A DNA stretch of 64,000 nucleotides from Fodinibius sediminis (GTDB lineage: Bacteria > Bacteroidota > Rhodothermia > Balneolales > Balneolaceae). Shown in pieces: positions 17,764-26,765 of the stretch (positions within the stretch are counted from its first letter, which is position 1; every line of letters begins with the position of its first letter). The notes beneath the pieces were generated by a model. The model did no database searches. It had not been told where the DNA came from and saw only the letters and a list, made by a program, of their open reading frames with translations. The translations under genes and the position numbers were made by a program. Location: contig NZ_FXTH01000011.1 in assembly GCF_900182555.1 (NCBI RefSeq), forward strand, positions 111,128-175,127. Reading direction: 5' to 3'.

Positions 17764-19401
17764 ATGAATTACGTTATAAGATATTATTATTTACCGGTAT
17801 TGCTTCTCCTTTTGGGTGGAGGAAATACGCAGCTTGCCGGGCAACCGTACACGGATGAAGGGCCTCGGATGAATGAGCAGCGTGTTGATGTGGAAAACCA
17901 GCAGCCTCCCAACATTATTGTCATGTACTCCGATGATCACACGGCCCAGTCGATCGGGGCCTACCGCGAAGCCCTCGACTATGGTTTAAAGCTCAACCAC
18001 AGTCCTACTCCCCATATCGATCGACTTGCCGAGGGCGGGCTGCGTTTTGATAACGCTTTTGTGACAAATTCTATCTGCAAACCGTCTCGTGCGGTGCTGC
18101 TCACCGGTCAGCACAGTCATAAAAACGGGGTCCTTACAAACGGGGAATCCATTGATGTGGATTTGGAAACCTTTCCCCAGCTGTTGCAGCAGGCCGACTA
18201 CCAGACAGCCATGATCGGGAAGTGGCACTTGGGCACCGAACCCCAGGGCTTCGACTACTACGAGGTGTTGCACGGACAGGGTCCGTATTACAACCCCACG
18301 ATGCGTACCCCGAGTGGAGATATTGACCGGGAGGGGCATACCAGTGAAGTTGTTACCAATAGCGCTCTGCGCTGGCTGAGGGATCAGCGCAGCCGGGAGA
18401 AGCCGTTCATGCTTGTCTATAATCACAAGGCGCCCCACCGAAACTGGCTGCCGGGGCCGAAGCATCTGCATGATTACAGCGATCGGGATTTGCCGGAACC
18501 CACCACGCTCTTCTATGATTATTCCGGGCTTACAAAGGCGGCCCACGAGCAGGATATGGAGATTGCCACAACCATGAGCTGGGGATGGGACCTGAAGGTG
18601 CCGCGCAATCCCGAAACGGGGGAGCCTGCGCCGGGCTGGGAGCGACTTGTCAAACGTAACCGGCTGACGGATGAACAGCGTAAACAGATCAAAAAGGCTT
18701 ATGCCGAAGAAAACAACTACCTGTACGAGCATTATGAGGAGATGACGGAAAAGGAGAGACTCCAGTGGCGCTACCAGCGGTATGTGAAAGATTACCTGCG
18801 GGTTATCCGTGGTCTTGACGACGGGGTGGGGCGCGTCATGACCTATCTGGAGCGCGAAAACCTTCTGGATAATACCGTTGTTATCTATGCCGGCGACCAG
18901 GGATTCTTTATGGGAGAAAACGGCTGGTTTGACAAGCGATGGATCTATGAGGAGTCTATGCGCATGCCGCTGATCGTGCACTGGCCCGAGGGCATAGCAC
19001 CGGGAATGGTTAACAAAGAGCTCGTTCAAAACCTTGATTTGGCTCCAACAATACTGGATTTGGCAGGACTGGCAACGCCGGACCAGATGCAGGGACGATC
19101 TCTTATGCCTTTTCTGAAAGGGGAAAGTCTTTCTGATTGGCGGGATGCGGTATACTACCATTACTACGAAGGGCCTCCACGTGTCCATAAGGTAGCACGT
19201 CATTACGGTATACGTACAAACCGCTATACCCTGGCTCATTTCTATGAAAATGATGAATGGGAATTATTCGACCTGGAAGAAGATCCCGAACAGTTGAGAA
19301 GCGTCTATGATGACGCTGACTATGCGGAAGTACAGGAGGAGCTCAAGCAGAAGCTCAGGGAGCTCCAGGAGAAGTACGAGGTAGAAAATCCTGAGCGATA
19401 G
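17764..19401 (+). CDS. Exported Cys-type sulfatase 7, N-acetylglucosamine-6-sulfatase-like
   Basis: A 545-residue S1 sulfatase with an N-terminal signal segment (about 1-26). It has SDD (56-58), CKPSR (C105) followed by LLTGQHSHKNGV, GKWHLG (152-157), and GDQGFFMGENGWFDKRW as the metal/lysine loop. The CxPSR...TGQ.SH.NGV pattern is typical of the N-acetylglucosamine-6-O-sulfatase-like group. Substrate remains an inference. It starts 19 bp after sulfatase 6. A long charged helical insert (about residues 240-345) separates the halves of the domain. Confidence 0.92.
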   Translation: MNYVIRYYYLPVLLLLLGGGNTQLAGQPYTDEGPRMNEQRVDVENQQPPNIIVMYSDDHTAQSIGAYREALDYGLKLNHSPTPHIDRLAEGGLRFDNAFVTNSICKPSRAVLLTGQHSHKNGVLTNGESIDVDLETFPQLLQQADYQTAMIGKWHLGTEPQGFDYYEVLHGQGPYYNPTMRTPSGDIDREGHTSEVVTNSALRWLRDQRSREKPFMLVYNHKAPHRNWLPGPKHLHDYSDRDLPEPTTLFYDYSGLTKAAHEQDMEIATTMSWGWDLKVPRNPETGEPAPGWERLVKRNRLTDEQRKQIKKAYAEENNYLYEHYEEMTEKERLQWRYQRYVKDYLRVIRGLDDGVGRVMTYLERENLLDNTVVIYAGDQGFFMGENGWFDKRWIYEESMRMPLIVHWPEGIAPGMVNKELVQNLDLAPTILDLAGLATPDQMQGRSLMPFLKGESLSDWRDAVYYHYYEGPPRVHKVARHYGIRTNRYTLAHFYENDEWELFDLEEDPEQLRSVYDDADYAEVQEELKQKLRELQEKYEVENPER

Positions 19402-19440
19402 ACAGTCGACCCGCACTGTAATTTTTAACAATGGTTTGTT

Positions 19441-20913
19441 ATGATTTCTGATAATTTTTGGTGTATCTCCTTTATTATGATCATGATGTCCTTTTTAGGG
19501 TCATGCAACACCGAGAATCAGTCGAATGAAGGGGATTCATCCAATCCGAATATTGTCATCCTGTTTGCAGACGATATGGGGTATGGTGATGTGGGGGCAT
19601 ACAACAAGGAATCACGGATATCTACGCCCCATATTGATCGCCTGGCCCGGGGCGGGATGCGGTTTATGGATGCTCATGCGCCGGGAGCAGTCTGTCATCC
19701 ATCGCGGTACGGACTCCTGACCGGTCGGTATCCCTTCCGCACGGATGTGAGCGTTTGGCCCCATAAACCCGTGATTGATGAAAACCGCATGACGGTGGCT
19801 TCTCTTCTGCAGTCGGAAGGCTACCGTACTGCCATGGTCGGTAAATGGCACCTGGGATTTGATGAATCGGGCGGCTACAGCGAACCCCTTCCCGGGGGAC
19901 CCGTAGACCGTGGATTTGATCGATTTTTCGGGATCCGGGCCTCCACGGATATTCCTCCCTATTTTTATATAGACGGAAACCAGGCGGTTACGCCGCCTAC
20001 CGATTCCATTGGGTCCAATAGCAGCGAGGGATGGTCGCCGATACAGGGGGCCTTCTGGCGTGCCGGCGGTATTGCACCGGAGCTGCAGCTCAAGGAGGTT
20101 CTGCCGCGCTTCACAGAAGAAGCTGTCAACATCATTCACAGTCACGGGGCTCAGCAATCCGGCAGCCCCCTGTTTCTGTATGTAGCGCTGCCCGCTCCCC
20201 ATACACCCTGGCTTCCGGCCGAAGTGTACGAGGGACAGAGTGAGGCGGGGATGTATGGTGATTTCATGACCATGGTGGATGCCAAACTTGGTGAGATACT
20301 GGGAGCCTTGAGGCAATCGGGCATGGACAAGGAGACACTGGTAATTTTTACGAGTGACAATGGACCGGTCTGGTATGACAAGAATGTGGATCAGTTGGGC
20401 CATGACTCAAGCGGCGGACTCCGGGGAATGAAAGGGGATGCCTATGAAGCGGGCCATCGCATGCCCTTTATAGTTCGCTGGCCCGGTGTTGTGTCCGGTG
20501 GAAGCGTGACGGAACAGACAGTCTCATTTACAGACCTGTTGGCAACTTTTGCCGATATCATAGATGCTGAGTTGCCGGATGATGCCGGGGAAGACAGTTT
20601 CAGCCTGCTGCCGGTGCTTCGGGGCGAACAGGACGAGCAAGATGCTGTTCGTCCGCCGGTGGTTTCCGTTTCCAGCCGGGGAGTGAAGTCAATACAGGAT
20701 GGACGATGGAAGCTGATCGAGGGATTGGGATCCGGTGGATTCAGCAAGCCAAGTCATGTTGAACCCGGTCCGGGCGATCCACAGGGGCAGCTCTATAACC
20801 TCGCTGAAGATCCGGCCGAACAGAATAACCTTTGGCAGGATCATCCCGACGTAGTGCAGCGGCTGCGTAAGAAACTACGGGCCTTTGAGCAGCGCGGTCG
20901 GAGTCGACCGTGA
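19441..20913 (+). CDS. Cys-type arylsulfatase 8, lipoprotein
   Basis: A 490-residue S1 sulfatase with lipobox LGSC (C22). It has ADD (43-45), formylglycine motif CHPSR (C85), GKWHLG (134-139), TSDNGPVWY, and GMKGDAYEAGHR with the conserved lysine. The group resembles arylsulfatase A / N-acetylgalactosamine-6-sulfatase-like proteins. It is last in the sulfatase run, and the next gene is convergent, 23 bp away, so the transcript should end here. No terminator hairpin is obvious in that short gap. Confidence 0.93.
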   Translation: MISDNFWCISFIMIMMSFLGSCNTENQSNEGDSSNPNIVILFADDMGYGDVGAYNKESRISTPHIDRLARGGMRFMDAHAPGAVCHPSRYGLLTGRYPFRTDVSVWPHKPVIDENRMTVASLLQSEGYRTAMVGKWHLGFDESGGYSEPLPGGPVDRGFDRFFGIRASTDIPPYFYIDGNQAVTPPTDSIGSNSSEGWSPIQGAFWRAGGIAPELQLKEVLPRFTEEAVNIIHSHGAQQSGSPLFLYVALPAPHTPWLPAEVYEGQSEAGMYGDFMTMVDAKLGEILGALRQSGMDKETLVIFTSDNGPVWYDKNVDQLGHDSSGGLRGMKGDAYEAGHRMPFIVRWPGVVSGGSVTEQTVSFTDLLATFADIIDAELPDDAGEDSFSLLPVLRGEQDEQDAVRPPVVSVSSRGVKSIQDGRWKLIEGLGSGGFSKPSHVEPGPGDPQGQLYNLAEDPAEQNNLWQDHPDVVQRLRKKLRAFEQRGRSRP

Positions 20914-20936
20914 GTAAGGATTATTGGATGCAGTCA

Positions 20937-21590
20937 CTAGACCAGCGATAATAGGTCGTCCGGAGTTACCGCTTCGAAGTCATTGATGACCAGGGGACAG
21001 TCGGGAAATTCTTCTTTAGCATGGGTGGTGGTCACCCCCACAACGGTTGCACCGGCAGAGATCCCCGCCTGAACTCCAGCAATGGAATCTTCGAAGATAA
21101 TGCATTGTCCGGGCTCTCTGTCCAGGGCTTTTGCTGCTTTAAAATATACCTCCGGGTTCGGTTTACCGGTGGTAACATGGGAGGAGTCCAGAAGAGCATC
21201 AAAATGGCCCTTAATGGAAAGACGGGACAAGATGTAATCCGCATTTTCAACCGGTGCGGAGGTGGCTATGGCCATGGGAAAACGGCGCTCTCGTAGCGTC
21301 TCCAGGAAGGATAGGATGCCGGGAACAATATGATCTTCCGGAACAAAGAGGTCGCGAAACAGCTGCTCTTTCTCATCGGCGAGGGTCTTCAGCTTTTCAG
21401 AGCTGATCTCCCCGAAGACTTCCGGAATCCACTCTTTATTGGTACGTCCATATACCTTCTCTTCCAACAGGGTGTCGGAGACGTTCAGATGGTACTTGTC
21501 ACAGAAAATCTGGATGGCTTTTTTGTGGGCTGGATTGCTGTGTACAATAACCCCGTCCATGTCAAAAATAAAACCGCTGCTGTCTGGCAT
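20937..21590 (-). CDS. HAD-superfamily phosphatase / beta-phosphoglucomutase-like
   Basis: A 217-residue HAD hydrolase of subfamily IA. The motifs are FDMDGV (nucleophile D10, acid D12), ATSAP (motif II), GKPNPE (motif III lysine) and FEDS (motif IV). The helical cap between the motifs resembles beta-phosphoglucomutases and small sugar-phosphate phosphatases. It is cytoplasmic. It is convergent with the sulfatase run and divergent from the photolyase (156 bp between starts), so it is probably a single-gene transcript. Substrate not resolved. Confidence 0.88.
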   Translation of the reverse strand: MPDSSGFIFDMDGVIVHSNPAHKKAIQIFCDKYHLNVSDTLLEEKVYGRTNKEWIPEVFGEISSEKLKTLADEKEQLFRDLFVPEDHIVPGILSFLETLRERRFPMAIATSAPVENADYILSRLSIKGHFDALLDSSHVTTGKPNPEVYFKAAKALDREPGQCIIFEDSIAGVQAGISAGATVVGVTTTHAKEEFPDCPLVINDFEAVTPDDLLSLV

Positions 21591-21746
21591 GATACTTCTG
21601 TATTATTTGATCGCTTTTTTGTTAAGCCCGTAAGAAACGAACAATTGTGATGATCAAAAAATTTTATTTGTCGCAGCCGGCAGCGGAATGACGGTTGGTG
21701 GTTTCCTGTTGAGGAGGTCGAAAATAGAAGTGAAAGAATAGCCCTT

Positions 21747-23228
21747 ATGCAAAATATCAACAGCCACCGTGTCTTTAGACGAAATGAAGTGCAAGCAGAT
21801 CCGGAGGGAGATTATGTGTTGTACTGGATGCAGACGAATCACCGTCTCCAGTATAACTATGCGCTTGATTATGTGGTTGGATGGGCCAATAAGCTGAACA
21901 AGCCGCTGCTTATTTATGAGGAACTTACCTGCGATTATCACTGGGCCTCCGATCGCATTCACACTTTCTACATGGAGGGCATGGCGGAACATCTTGCAAT
22001 GGCGGAGCGTAAGGGGATCGACTATCTACCGGTCGTTGAGGGAACACCCGGTGAAAGCCGGGCATTGCTTGGCCATCTTCTGGAGCGGGCCTGTTGCCTG
22101 ATCAGTGATGAGTATCCCGTTTTTTTTATTCGCGAACGCAATGAAAGGCTCGGAGAGGAACTGGCCGTTTCTTTTACCACAGTGGATTCCAATGGTCTGA
22201 TTCCCCTGGGAATTACCGACAAGGCACCTTATAACGCTTATTTTTTCCGAAAAATCATGCAGCGGCATTTCCTGGAATGTTACAGCTCGCCTCCAGACCG
22301 GCATCCGCTGGAAGGGCTCGAGCAACCGGGAGCGGTTGAGCTGGATGATAAAGCAAAACAGGCCAGGCAAAAAAGTGCAGAGCGGCTGCAGAATATCGCT
22401 GCGTTTACCGCTTCTCTGGATATCAGCCATGAGGTGAAGGCCATTGAGCTCAAGGGTACACGCCAGGCCGCCCTTGGAAAGCTGGGGCAGTTTATTCAGC
22501 ATGGATTGTCAAAATACGACGAACAGCGGAATGATCCCGATGCGCGAGTAACCAGCGGGCTGAGCCCATGGCTTCATTTTGGCAAAATATCGGAGTTCGA
22601 AATTGTGCAGGCGGTGCTGAACCACCAGCCGAAGCCCTGGAATCTGGATGATATTACCTACAACAACGGTTCTACGGGAGGATTCTTTAACGGGGATCCC
22701 AATGTGGACAGCTTCCTGGACGAGGTCATAACCTGGCGCGAGGTGGGCTTCCATTTTGCTCATCATGAGCCTGCGTACGATCAATACGAGTCGCTTCCCG
22801 AATGGGCCCTTGAGACGCTAGAGCAACACAGGCATGATGATCGCGAACACATTTACGAACTGGAAGAATTGGCTCAGTCTCAAACCCATGATGAGCTGTG
22901 GAATGCAGCACAGACCCAGCTCCGGGAGCAGGGGGTGATGCACAATTACCTGCGGATGCTTTGGGGGAAGAAGGTCATCCAGTGGACGCCCAGTCCGGAG
23001 ATAGCCCTGGCGTACCTGATTGAACTTAATAATCGCTTTGCCATCGACGGGCGGGATCCGAACAGCTATTCAGGGATTTTCTGGTGTTTCGGACGTTTTG
23101 ACCGGGCCTGGCAGGAGCGCCCCATTTTTGGAAAGGTGCGCTATATGACCAGCAAAAGTGCCCGTCGCAAACTGAAATTGGATCAATATCTCAAAGAATA
23201 CGGCCGTCAACAGAACCTTGAAGGGTAA
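21747..23228 (+). CDS. phr: Class II-type deoxyribodipyrimidine photolyase
   Basis: A 493-residue FAD-dependent photolyase that repairs UV-induced pyrimidine dimers with light. The N-terminal alpha/beta domain starts with YVLYWMQTNHRLQYNYAL, the pattern of class II CPD photolyases rather than the PhrB class I pattern. The FAD-binding helical domain includes GLSPWLHFG, ITWREVGFHF and the late MLWGKKVIQWT segment. Length matches the class. It is a monocistronic gene between the divergent HAD gene and the convergent PNP gene. Confidence 0.92.
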   Translation: MQNINSHRVFRRNEVQADPEGDYVLYWMQTNHRLQYNYALDYVVGWANKLNKPLLIYEELTCDYHWASDRIHTFYMEGMAEHLAMAERKGIDYLPVVEGTPGESRALLGHLLERACCLISDEYPVFFIRERNERLGEELAVSFTTVDSNGLIPLGITDKAPYNAYFFRKIMQRHFLECYSSPPDRHPLEGLEQPGAVELDDKAKQARQKSAERLQNIAAFTASLDISHEVKAIELKGTRQAALGKLGQFIQHGLSKYDEQRNDPDARVTSGLSPWLHFGKISEFEIVQAVLNHQPKPWNLDDITYNNGSTGGFFNGDPNVDSFLDEVITWREVGFHFAHHEPAYDQYESLPEWALETLEQHRHDDREHIYELEELAQSQTHDELWNAAQTQLREQGVMHNYLRMLWGKKVIQWTPSPEIALAYLIELNNRFAIDGRDPNSYSGIFWCFGRFDRAWQERPIFGKVRYMTSKSARRKLKLDQYLKEYGRQQNLEG

Positions 23229-23288
23229 CAGGGCATAGCTTGTGAATCGCTGCCTCCGGTGAAAGGAGTCTGTGAATCCGGCCATCTG

Positions 23289-24083
23289 CTACAGCCTTTC
23301 GATGAGTGCTTTGACCAGCCGGGCAAAGTCACTTCTGCGTGCATCGGCAGCAGCTTTGACTTCTTCATGGTCAAGTTTCCCATCTGTCACACCGGAAGCC
23401 ATATTGCTGATGAGAGAAATGGCAACCGATTTGAGTTCCAGCCGGGCCGCCTCGAAAAGCTCGGGTGCCGTTGACATCCCCACCGCATCTGCACCCAGTC
23501 TTCTAAAGTAGCGTATTTCGGCTTTTGTTTCATAATTGGGCCCCTTGACATACATATAGGTGCCCCGCTGAGTGGGCAGCTTCAAATCAGCTGCGATGGA
23601 ACGAACGCTGTCAACCCACTGATGATGCCGGTAGGCATGCCGCTGCTGTCCGGACGGGGAGATCATTGCGTTACCCCGGATGACGTCTTCGATGACCATA
23701 AGATCTCCGACCGAAAAGGAGGTATTGATGGCTCCGGCGGCATTGGAGATGATCAGCTTTTCTATTCCCAGCAGCTTAGCCAGATAGACGGGCAGAGCCG
23801 TCTGTTCAAAGGAAAACCCTTCGTAATAATGAAATCGGCCGGCAAAGGCTATGATTTGGTGATCGTTGACAGTCCCGGTAAGCAGTGTTCCGTCATGGCC
23901 CGTGACAGAGGTTTGTGGCATCCCCGGGATATCAGAGTAGGAGAAGGCCCGGGGGTCTTCAATATGGGTAGCAAAGTCCCCGAGGCCTGAACCCAGAATT
24001 ATGGCTGTCTCCATATCGTCCGAGATTCCATTTGCCCTGAGATATTTGGAAATGCGGTGGGCATAAGAGGGAATGGAGGTCAT
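23289..24083 (-). CDS. punA: Purine nucleoside phosphorylase (trimeric, inosine/guanosine type)
   Basis: A 264-residue enzyme that cleaves purine nucleosides with phosphate for salvage. Visible motifs are GSGLGD (phosphate loop, from residue 32), GRFHYYEG, SNAAGAIN, KGPNYETKAEIR, VGMSTAPE and SNMASG, all in the low-molecular-mass PNP order. Its start overlaps the stop of the upstream MBL gene by 4 bp, which indicates translational coupling. It is convergent with the photolyase. Confidence 0.95.
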   Translation of the reverse strand: MTSIPSYAHRISKYLRANGISDDMETAIILGSGLGDFATHIEDPRAFSYSDIPGMPQTSVTGHDGTLLTGTVNDHQIIAFAGRFHYYEGFSFEQTALPVYLAKLLGIEKLIISNAAGAINTSFSVGDLMVIEDVIRGNAMISPSGQQRHAYRHHQWVDSVRSIAADLKLPTQRGTYMYVKGPNYETKAEIRYFRRLGADAVGMSTAPELFEAARLELKSVAISLISNMASGVTDGKLDHEEVKAAADARRSDFARLVKALIERL

Positions 24084-24889
24084 GACAGGGAGACAATTTT
24101 ATAGCCGCGCTGCTCGTCGTATCCCGTCAAATTGAATAGTGGATGATGGCTGTCGTGATAGCCCATAATCGTAAAATCTTCCTCGTACGCCTTGCGTGTC
24201 AGCTGTTCCCGGATCTTCATGCTTTTTTTGGCATTAAAATCATATTTGGCTTCAAATTTTCTATTTACTTCGCCACGTGTAGCCAATACATCGCCGGCCA
24301 TCATGTATTTTTGCTGTCCATCATCAAACAGGAGGAGCTGCGAATATTTGGTATGCCCCCCAATTGTTTCAACCTGTAACTCAGGGTAGGGCTGATCCTC
24401 CTTGTCCAGGAACTTCAGATCGGCTTTTGCATCAATGAAGTGGATAAATTCGGTCTTTTCCTCATCATAATACTGTTCTCTGCTGATAATCTGCTGCCAT
24501 TCTTTTTCAGAAACCCATAGCGTTGCGTCCGGGAAGGTCAGCTCCCAGTAGCCGGAGCTGCGCCCGGCCAGACCTCCGATATGGTCGTAATGCAGGTGAC
24601 TCGCAAAAATATCTGTGATATCATACTCACTCAGGTTTTGGGCCGAAAGATTGGTTTTAATGGTTTCAGTACTGGTGCCTTCGCCAAAGTCTCCGATACC
24701 AACATCAAAAAGAATGTTTTTATCCCCGGATTGAATCAAAAAGGGATTGAGTGAGATTTTCAATGCCCCTTTGGAAGGAGGATCCTCGCGGTCTATGCGA
24801 TTGAATTTTTTGTCGAGTCCCACGGAAAAAGTACCTTCATATAACGGTACAGCGCGTGTTTTATTCAACGTTTTGTCTGTTTTATTCAT
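24080..24889 (-). CDS. MBL-fold metallo-hydrolase (lactonase-like)
   Basis: A 269-residue metallo-beta-lactamase-fold protein. The binuclear-metal motif HLHYDH (H98, H100, D102, H103) is followed by GHTKYSQ (third-position histidine), AGDVLA (bridging aspartate) and DSHHP near the C-terminus. The layout resembles quorum-quenching lactonases and related small-molecule hydrolases, but substrate calls in this fold are unreliable. No signal peptide is visible. It overlaps the PNP gene by 4 bp and so is probably the first gene of that two-gene operon. Confidence 0.88.
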   Translation of the reverse strand: MNKTDKTLNKTRAVPLYEGTFSVGLDKKFNRIDREDPPSKGALKISLNPFLIQSGDKNILFDVGIGDFGEGTSTETIKTNLSAQNLSEYDITDIFASHLHYDHIGGLAGRSSGYWELTFPDATLWVSEKEWQQIISREQYYDEEKTEFIHFIDAKADLKFLDKEDQPYPELQVETIGGHTKYSQLLLFDDGQQKYMMAGDVLATRGEVNRKFEAKYDFNAKKSMKIREQLTRKAYEEDFTIMGYHDSHHPLFNLTGYDEQRGYKIVSLS

Positions 24890-24930
24890 TTGAAATAGGC
24901 AAGAGCTGAAAGTACGGGAATCTTACAAGG

Positions 24931-25956
24931 CTATTTGTTTTTATTCTCATGCCGATCGTAGGCCTCAATGATCTCGCGTACCAGGCGGTGGCGGACCACA
25001 TCGTTCTCATCGAGGTAAACAAAGGAGATGCCTTCAATATCTTTGAGGATATGCTGAATGGAAATCAGCCCTGACTGCTGTTTCCTTGGCAGATCGGTCT
25101 GGGTGATATCACCGGTGATGATGGCACGGCTGTTAAAGCCAATGCGGGTCAGAAACATCTTCATCTGCATATTGGTGGCATTCTGGGCCTCATCCAGAAT
25201 GACGAAGGCATTATTCAGTGTTCGTCCGCGCATGTAGGCGAGGGGAGCAATTTCGATGATGTTTTTAGCCAGGTGAAGTTCCAGGCGATCATACTCAATC
25301 ATATCCTCCAGAGCGTCATAGAGGGGACGTAAATAGGGATCGATTTTTTCGCGGAGGTCGCCGGGAAGAAATCCCAGTGTCTCGCCCGCTTCCACTGCCG
25401 GCCGGGCCAGAATGATTTTTTTAACTTTCCGCTCCTTGAGAGCCCGCACAGCCAGCGCTACGGAGGTATAGGTCTTGCCTGTACCCGCCGGGCCGATGGT
25501 GAAAACAATATCGTTGGTGGCAGAGGCTCTTACAATCTGTTTCTGGCCGGGCGTTTTGGCTGTGATGGCTTCCCCGTCATAGGTATTGAGGATAAAATCA
25601 CCCTTGACGCTTTTATTGCGCAGGGGGTTGGGGCGTTGAGCCTGCTGATTGTCCTTTTTAAGTGCCAGTACGGTTTTTACATCCCGGTCCGTCAGGTCCC
25701 CGTTTTGCTTTGCCATGGCTTCCAGTTCGGCGAAAATTTCCAAAAGTTCCTGCCGGTTCTGGGTTGGACCCGCAATTTTGATATTATTGCCTCGTGCGGT
25801 GAGCGTTGTTTCGGGGTAAGCTTCTTCCAGTTTTTTCAAATGTTCGTCTCTGAACCCCAGAACAAGGACCGGTTCTACCTGAGTTATCTGGTATGTCTGG
25901 TCGCTAACGGTTGGTTGATCTGCGATAGTAGAAACCTCTTTTTTGGCCAAGTTCAA
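24931..25956 (-). CDS. PhoH-family ATPase
   Basis: A 341-residue PhoH protein, a P-loop NTPase implicated in RNA metabolism and stress. Walker A is GPAGTGKT (155-162) and Walker B is VILDEAQNAT. A KH-like N-terminal segment (VLGFRDEHLKKLEEAYPE ... RGNNIKI) precedes it. The frame offers only TTG at 25956 as a start that keeps this N-terminal domain; an in-frame stop lies four codons upstream and the next ATG is far inside. So a TTG start is likely. It stands 41 bp upstream of the MBL gene. Confidence 0.93.
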   Translation of the reverse strand: MNLAKKEVSTIADQPTVSDQTYQITQVEPVLVLGFRDEHLKKLEEAYPETTLTARGNNIKIAGPTQNRQELLEIFAELEAMAKQNGDLTDRDVKTVLALKKDNQQAQRPNPLRNKSVKGDFILNTYDGEAITAKTPGQKQIVRASATNDIVFTIGPAGTGKTYTSVALAVRALKERKVKKIILARPAVEAGETLGFLPGDLREKIDPYLRPLYDALEDMIEYDRLELHLAKNIIEIAPLAYMRGRTLNNAFVILDEAQNATNMQMKMFLTRIGFNSRAIITGDITQTDLPRKQQSGLISIQHILKDIEGISFVYLDENDVVRHRLVREIIEAYDRHENKNK

Positions 25957-26039
25957 ATAGTGTGATTAATGTTGATACCAAAAATAAGGAAATTGTTTGA
26001 AAATATTGTAAAGGAGAATAATTACAAAGTTATTGCCGG

Positions 26040-26726
26040 CTATACAATCATCTCTTTTCCAATCTGCGCCTTCTCCCGGAGGTCAGCGATGCGTTGGGGA
26101 ATATCAGGGGCTTTGAATACCGCACTGCCCGCTACGAAGACTTCAGCACCTGAACGGCTGACTTTTTCAATATTATCGAGATTAACTCCGCCATCGACCT
26201 CAATAAGAAAGTCTGCCTGCTGTTCCTCTCGCATTGTGCACAGGCGCTGCAGGCGTTGATAGGTGGCCGGGATAAAGGATTGTCCGCCAAAGCCGGGATT
26301 TACACTCATGAGCAGCACAAGGTTTACATCGTTCAGGATGGGTTCGATGGACTGTAGCGAGGTTGCGGGGTTAATGGCTACGCCTGCGGCGAGTCCGTGC
26401 TGGCGAATGGACTGAATGGTACGGTGCAGGTGCGTGCATGTTTCCTGGTGTACGGTTATCTGGTTTGCGCCGGCATCCACAAAAGCACGGATGTACGCAT
26501 CCGGATTTTCAATCATCAGGTGGACATCTATAAAAGCGTCCGTACTATCAGCGGCAGCCTGTACAATCGCGGGTCCGTAACTTATGTTAGGTACAAAATG
26601 ACCATCCATAATATCGCAGTGCAGCCACTCAATGCCGGCCTTGTTACATGCTTGAATTTGTGCTCCAAGCTGAGTGTAATCCGCCGCTAAAATGGAAGGT
26701 GCTAAAATAGGTTGCTGGTTGTCCAT
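26040..26726 (-). CDS. rpe: Ribulose-phosphate 3-epimerase
   Basis: A 228-residue TIM-barrel enzyme of the pentose phosphate pathway that interconverts ribulose 5-phosphate and xylulose 5-phosphate. Motifs are APSILAADY at the N-terminus, HCDIMDGHFVPN (metal-binding H and catalytic D), VHLMIENP, MSVNPGFGGQSF and EVDGGVN (second catalytic D). Length is normal. It is 39 bp downstream of the PASTA protein gene on the same strand. Confidence 0.97.
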   Translation of the reverse strand: MDNQQPILAPSILAADYTQLGAQIQACNKAGIEWLHCDIMDGHFVPNISYGPAIVQAAADSTDAFIDVHLMIENPDAYIRAFVDAGANQITVHQETCTHLHRTIQSIRQHGLAAGVAINPATSLQSIEPILNDVNLVLLMSVNPGFGGQSFIPATYQRLQRLCTMREEQQADFLIEVDGGVNLDNIEKVSRSGAEVFVAGSAVFKAPDIPQRIADLREKAQIGKEMIV

Positions 26727-26765
26727 AGATGAATGGTAAAAGTTATTTGGGTATTGCCAATGGGG

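Noticed and set aside
17986..19239. 417-residue open frame on the minus strand
   Set aside because: It lies fully inside sulfatase 7, has no signal, domain or plausible neighbour, and its residue mix is that of a shadow frame.
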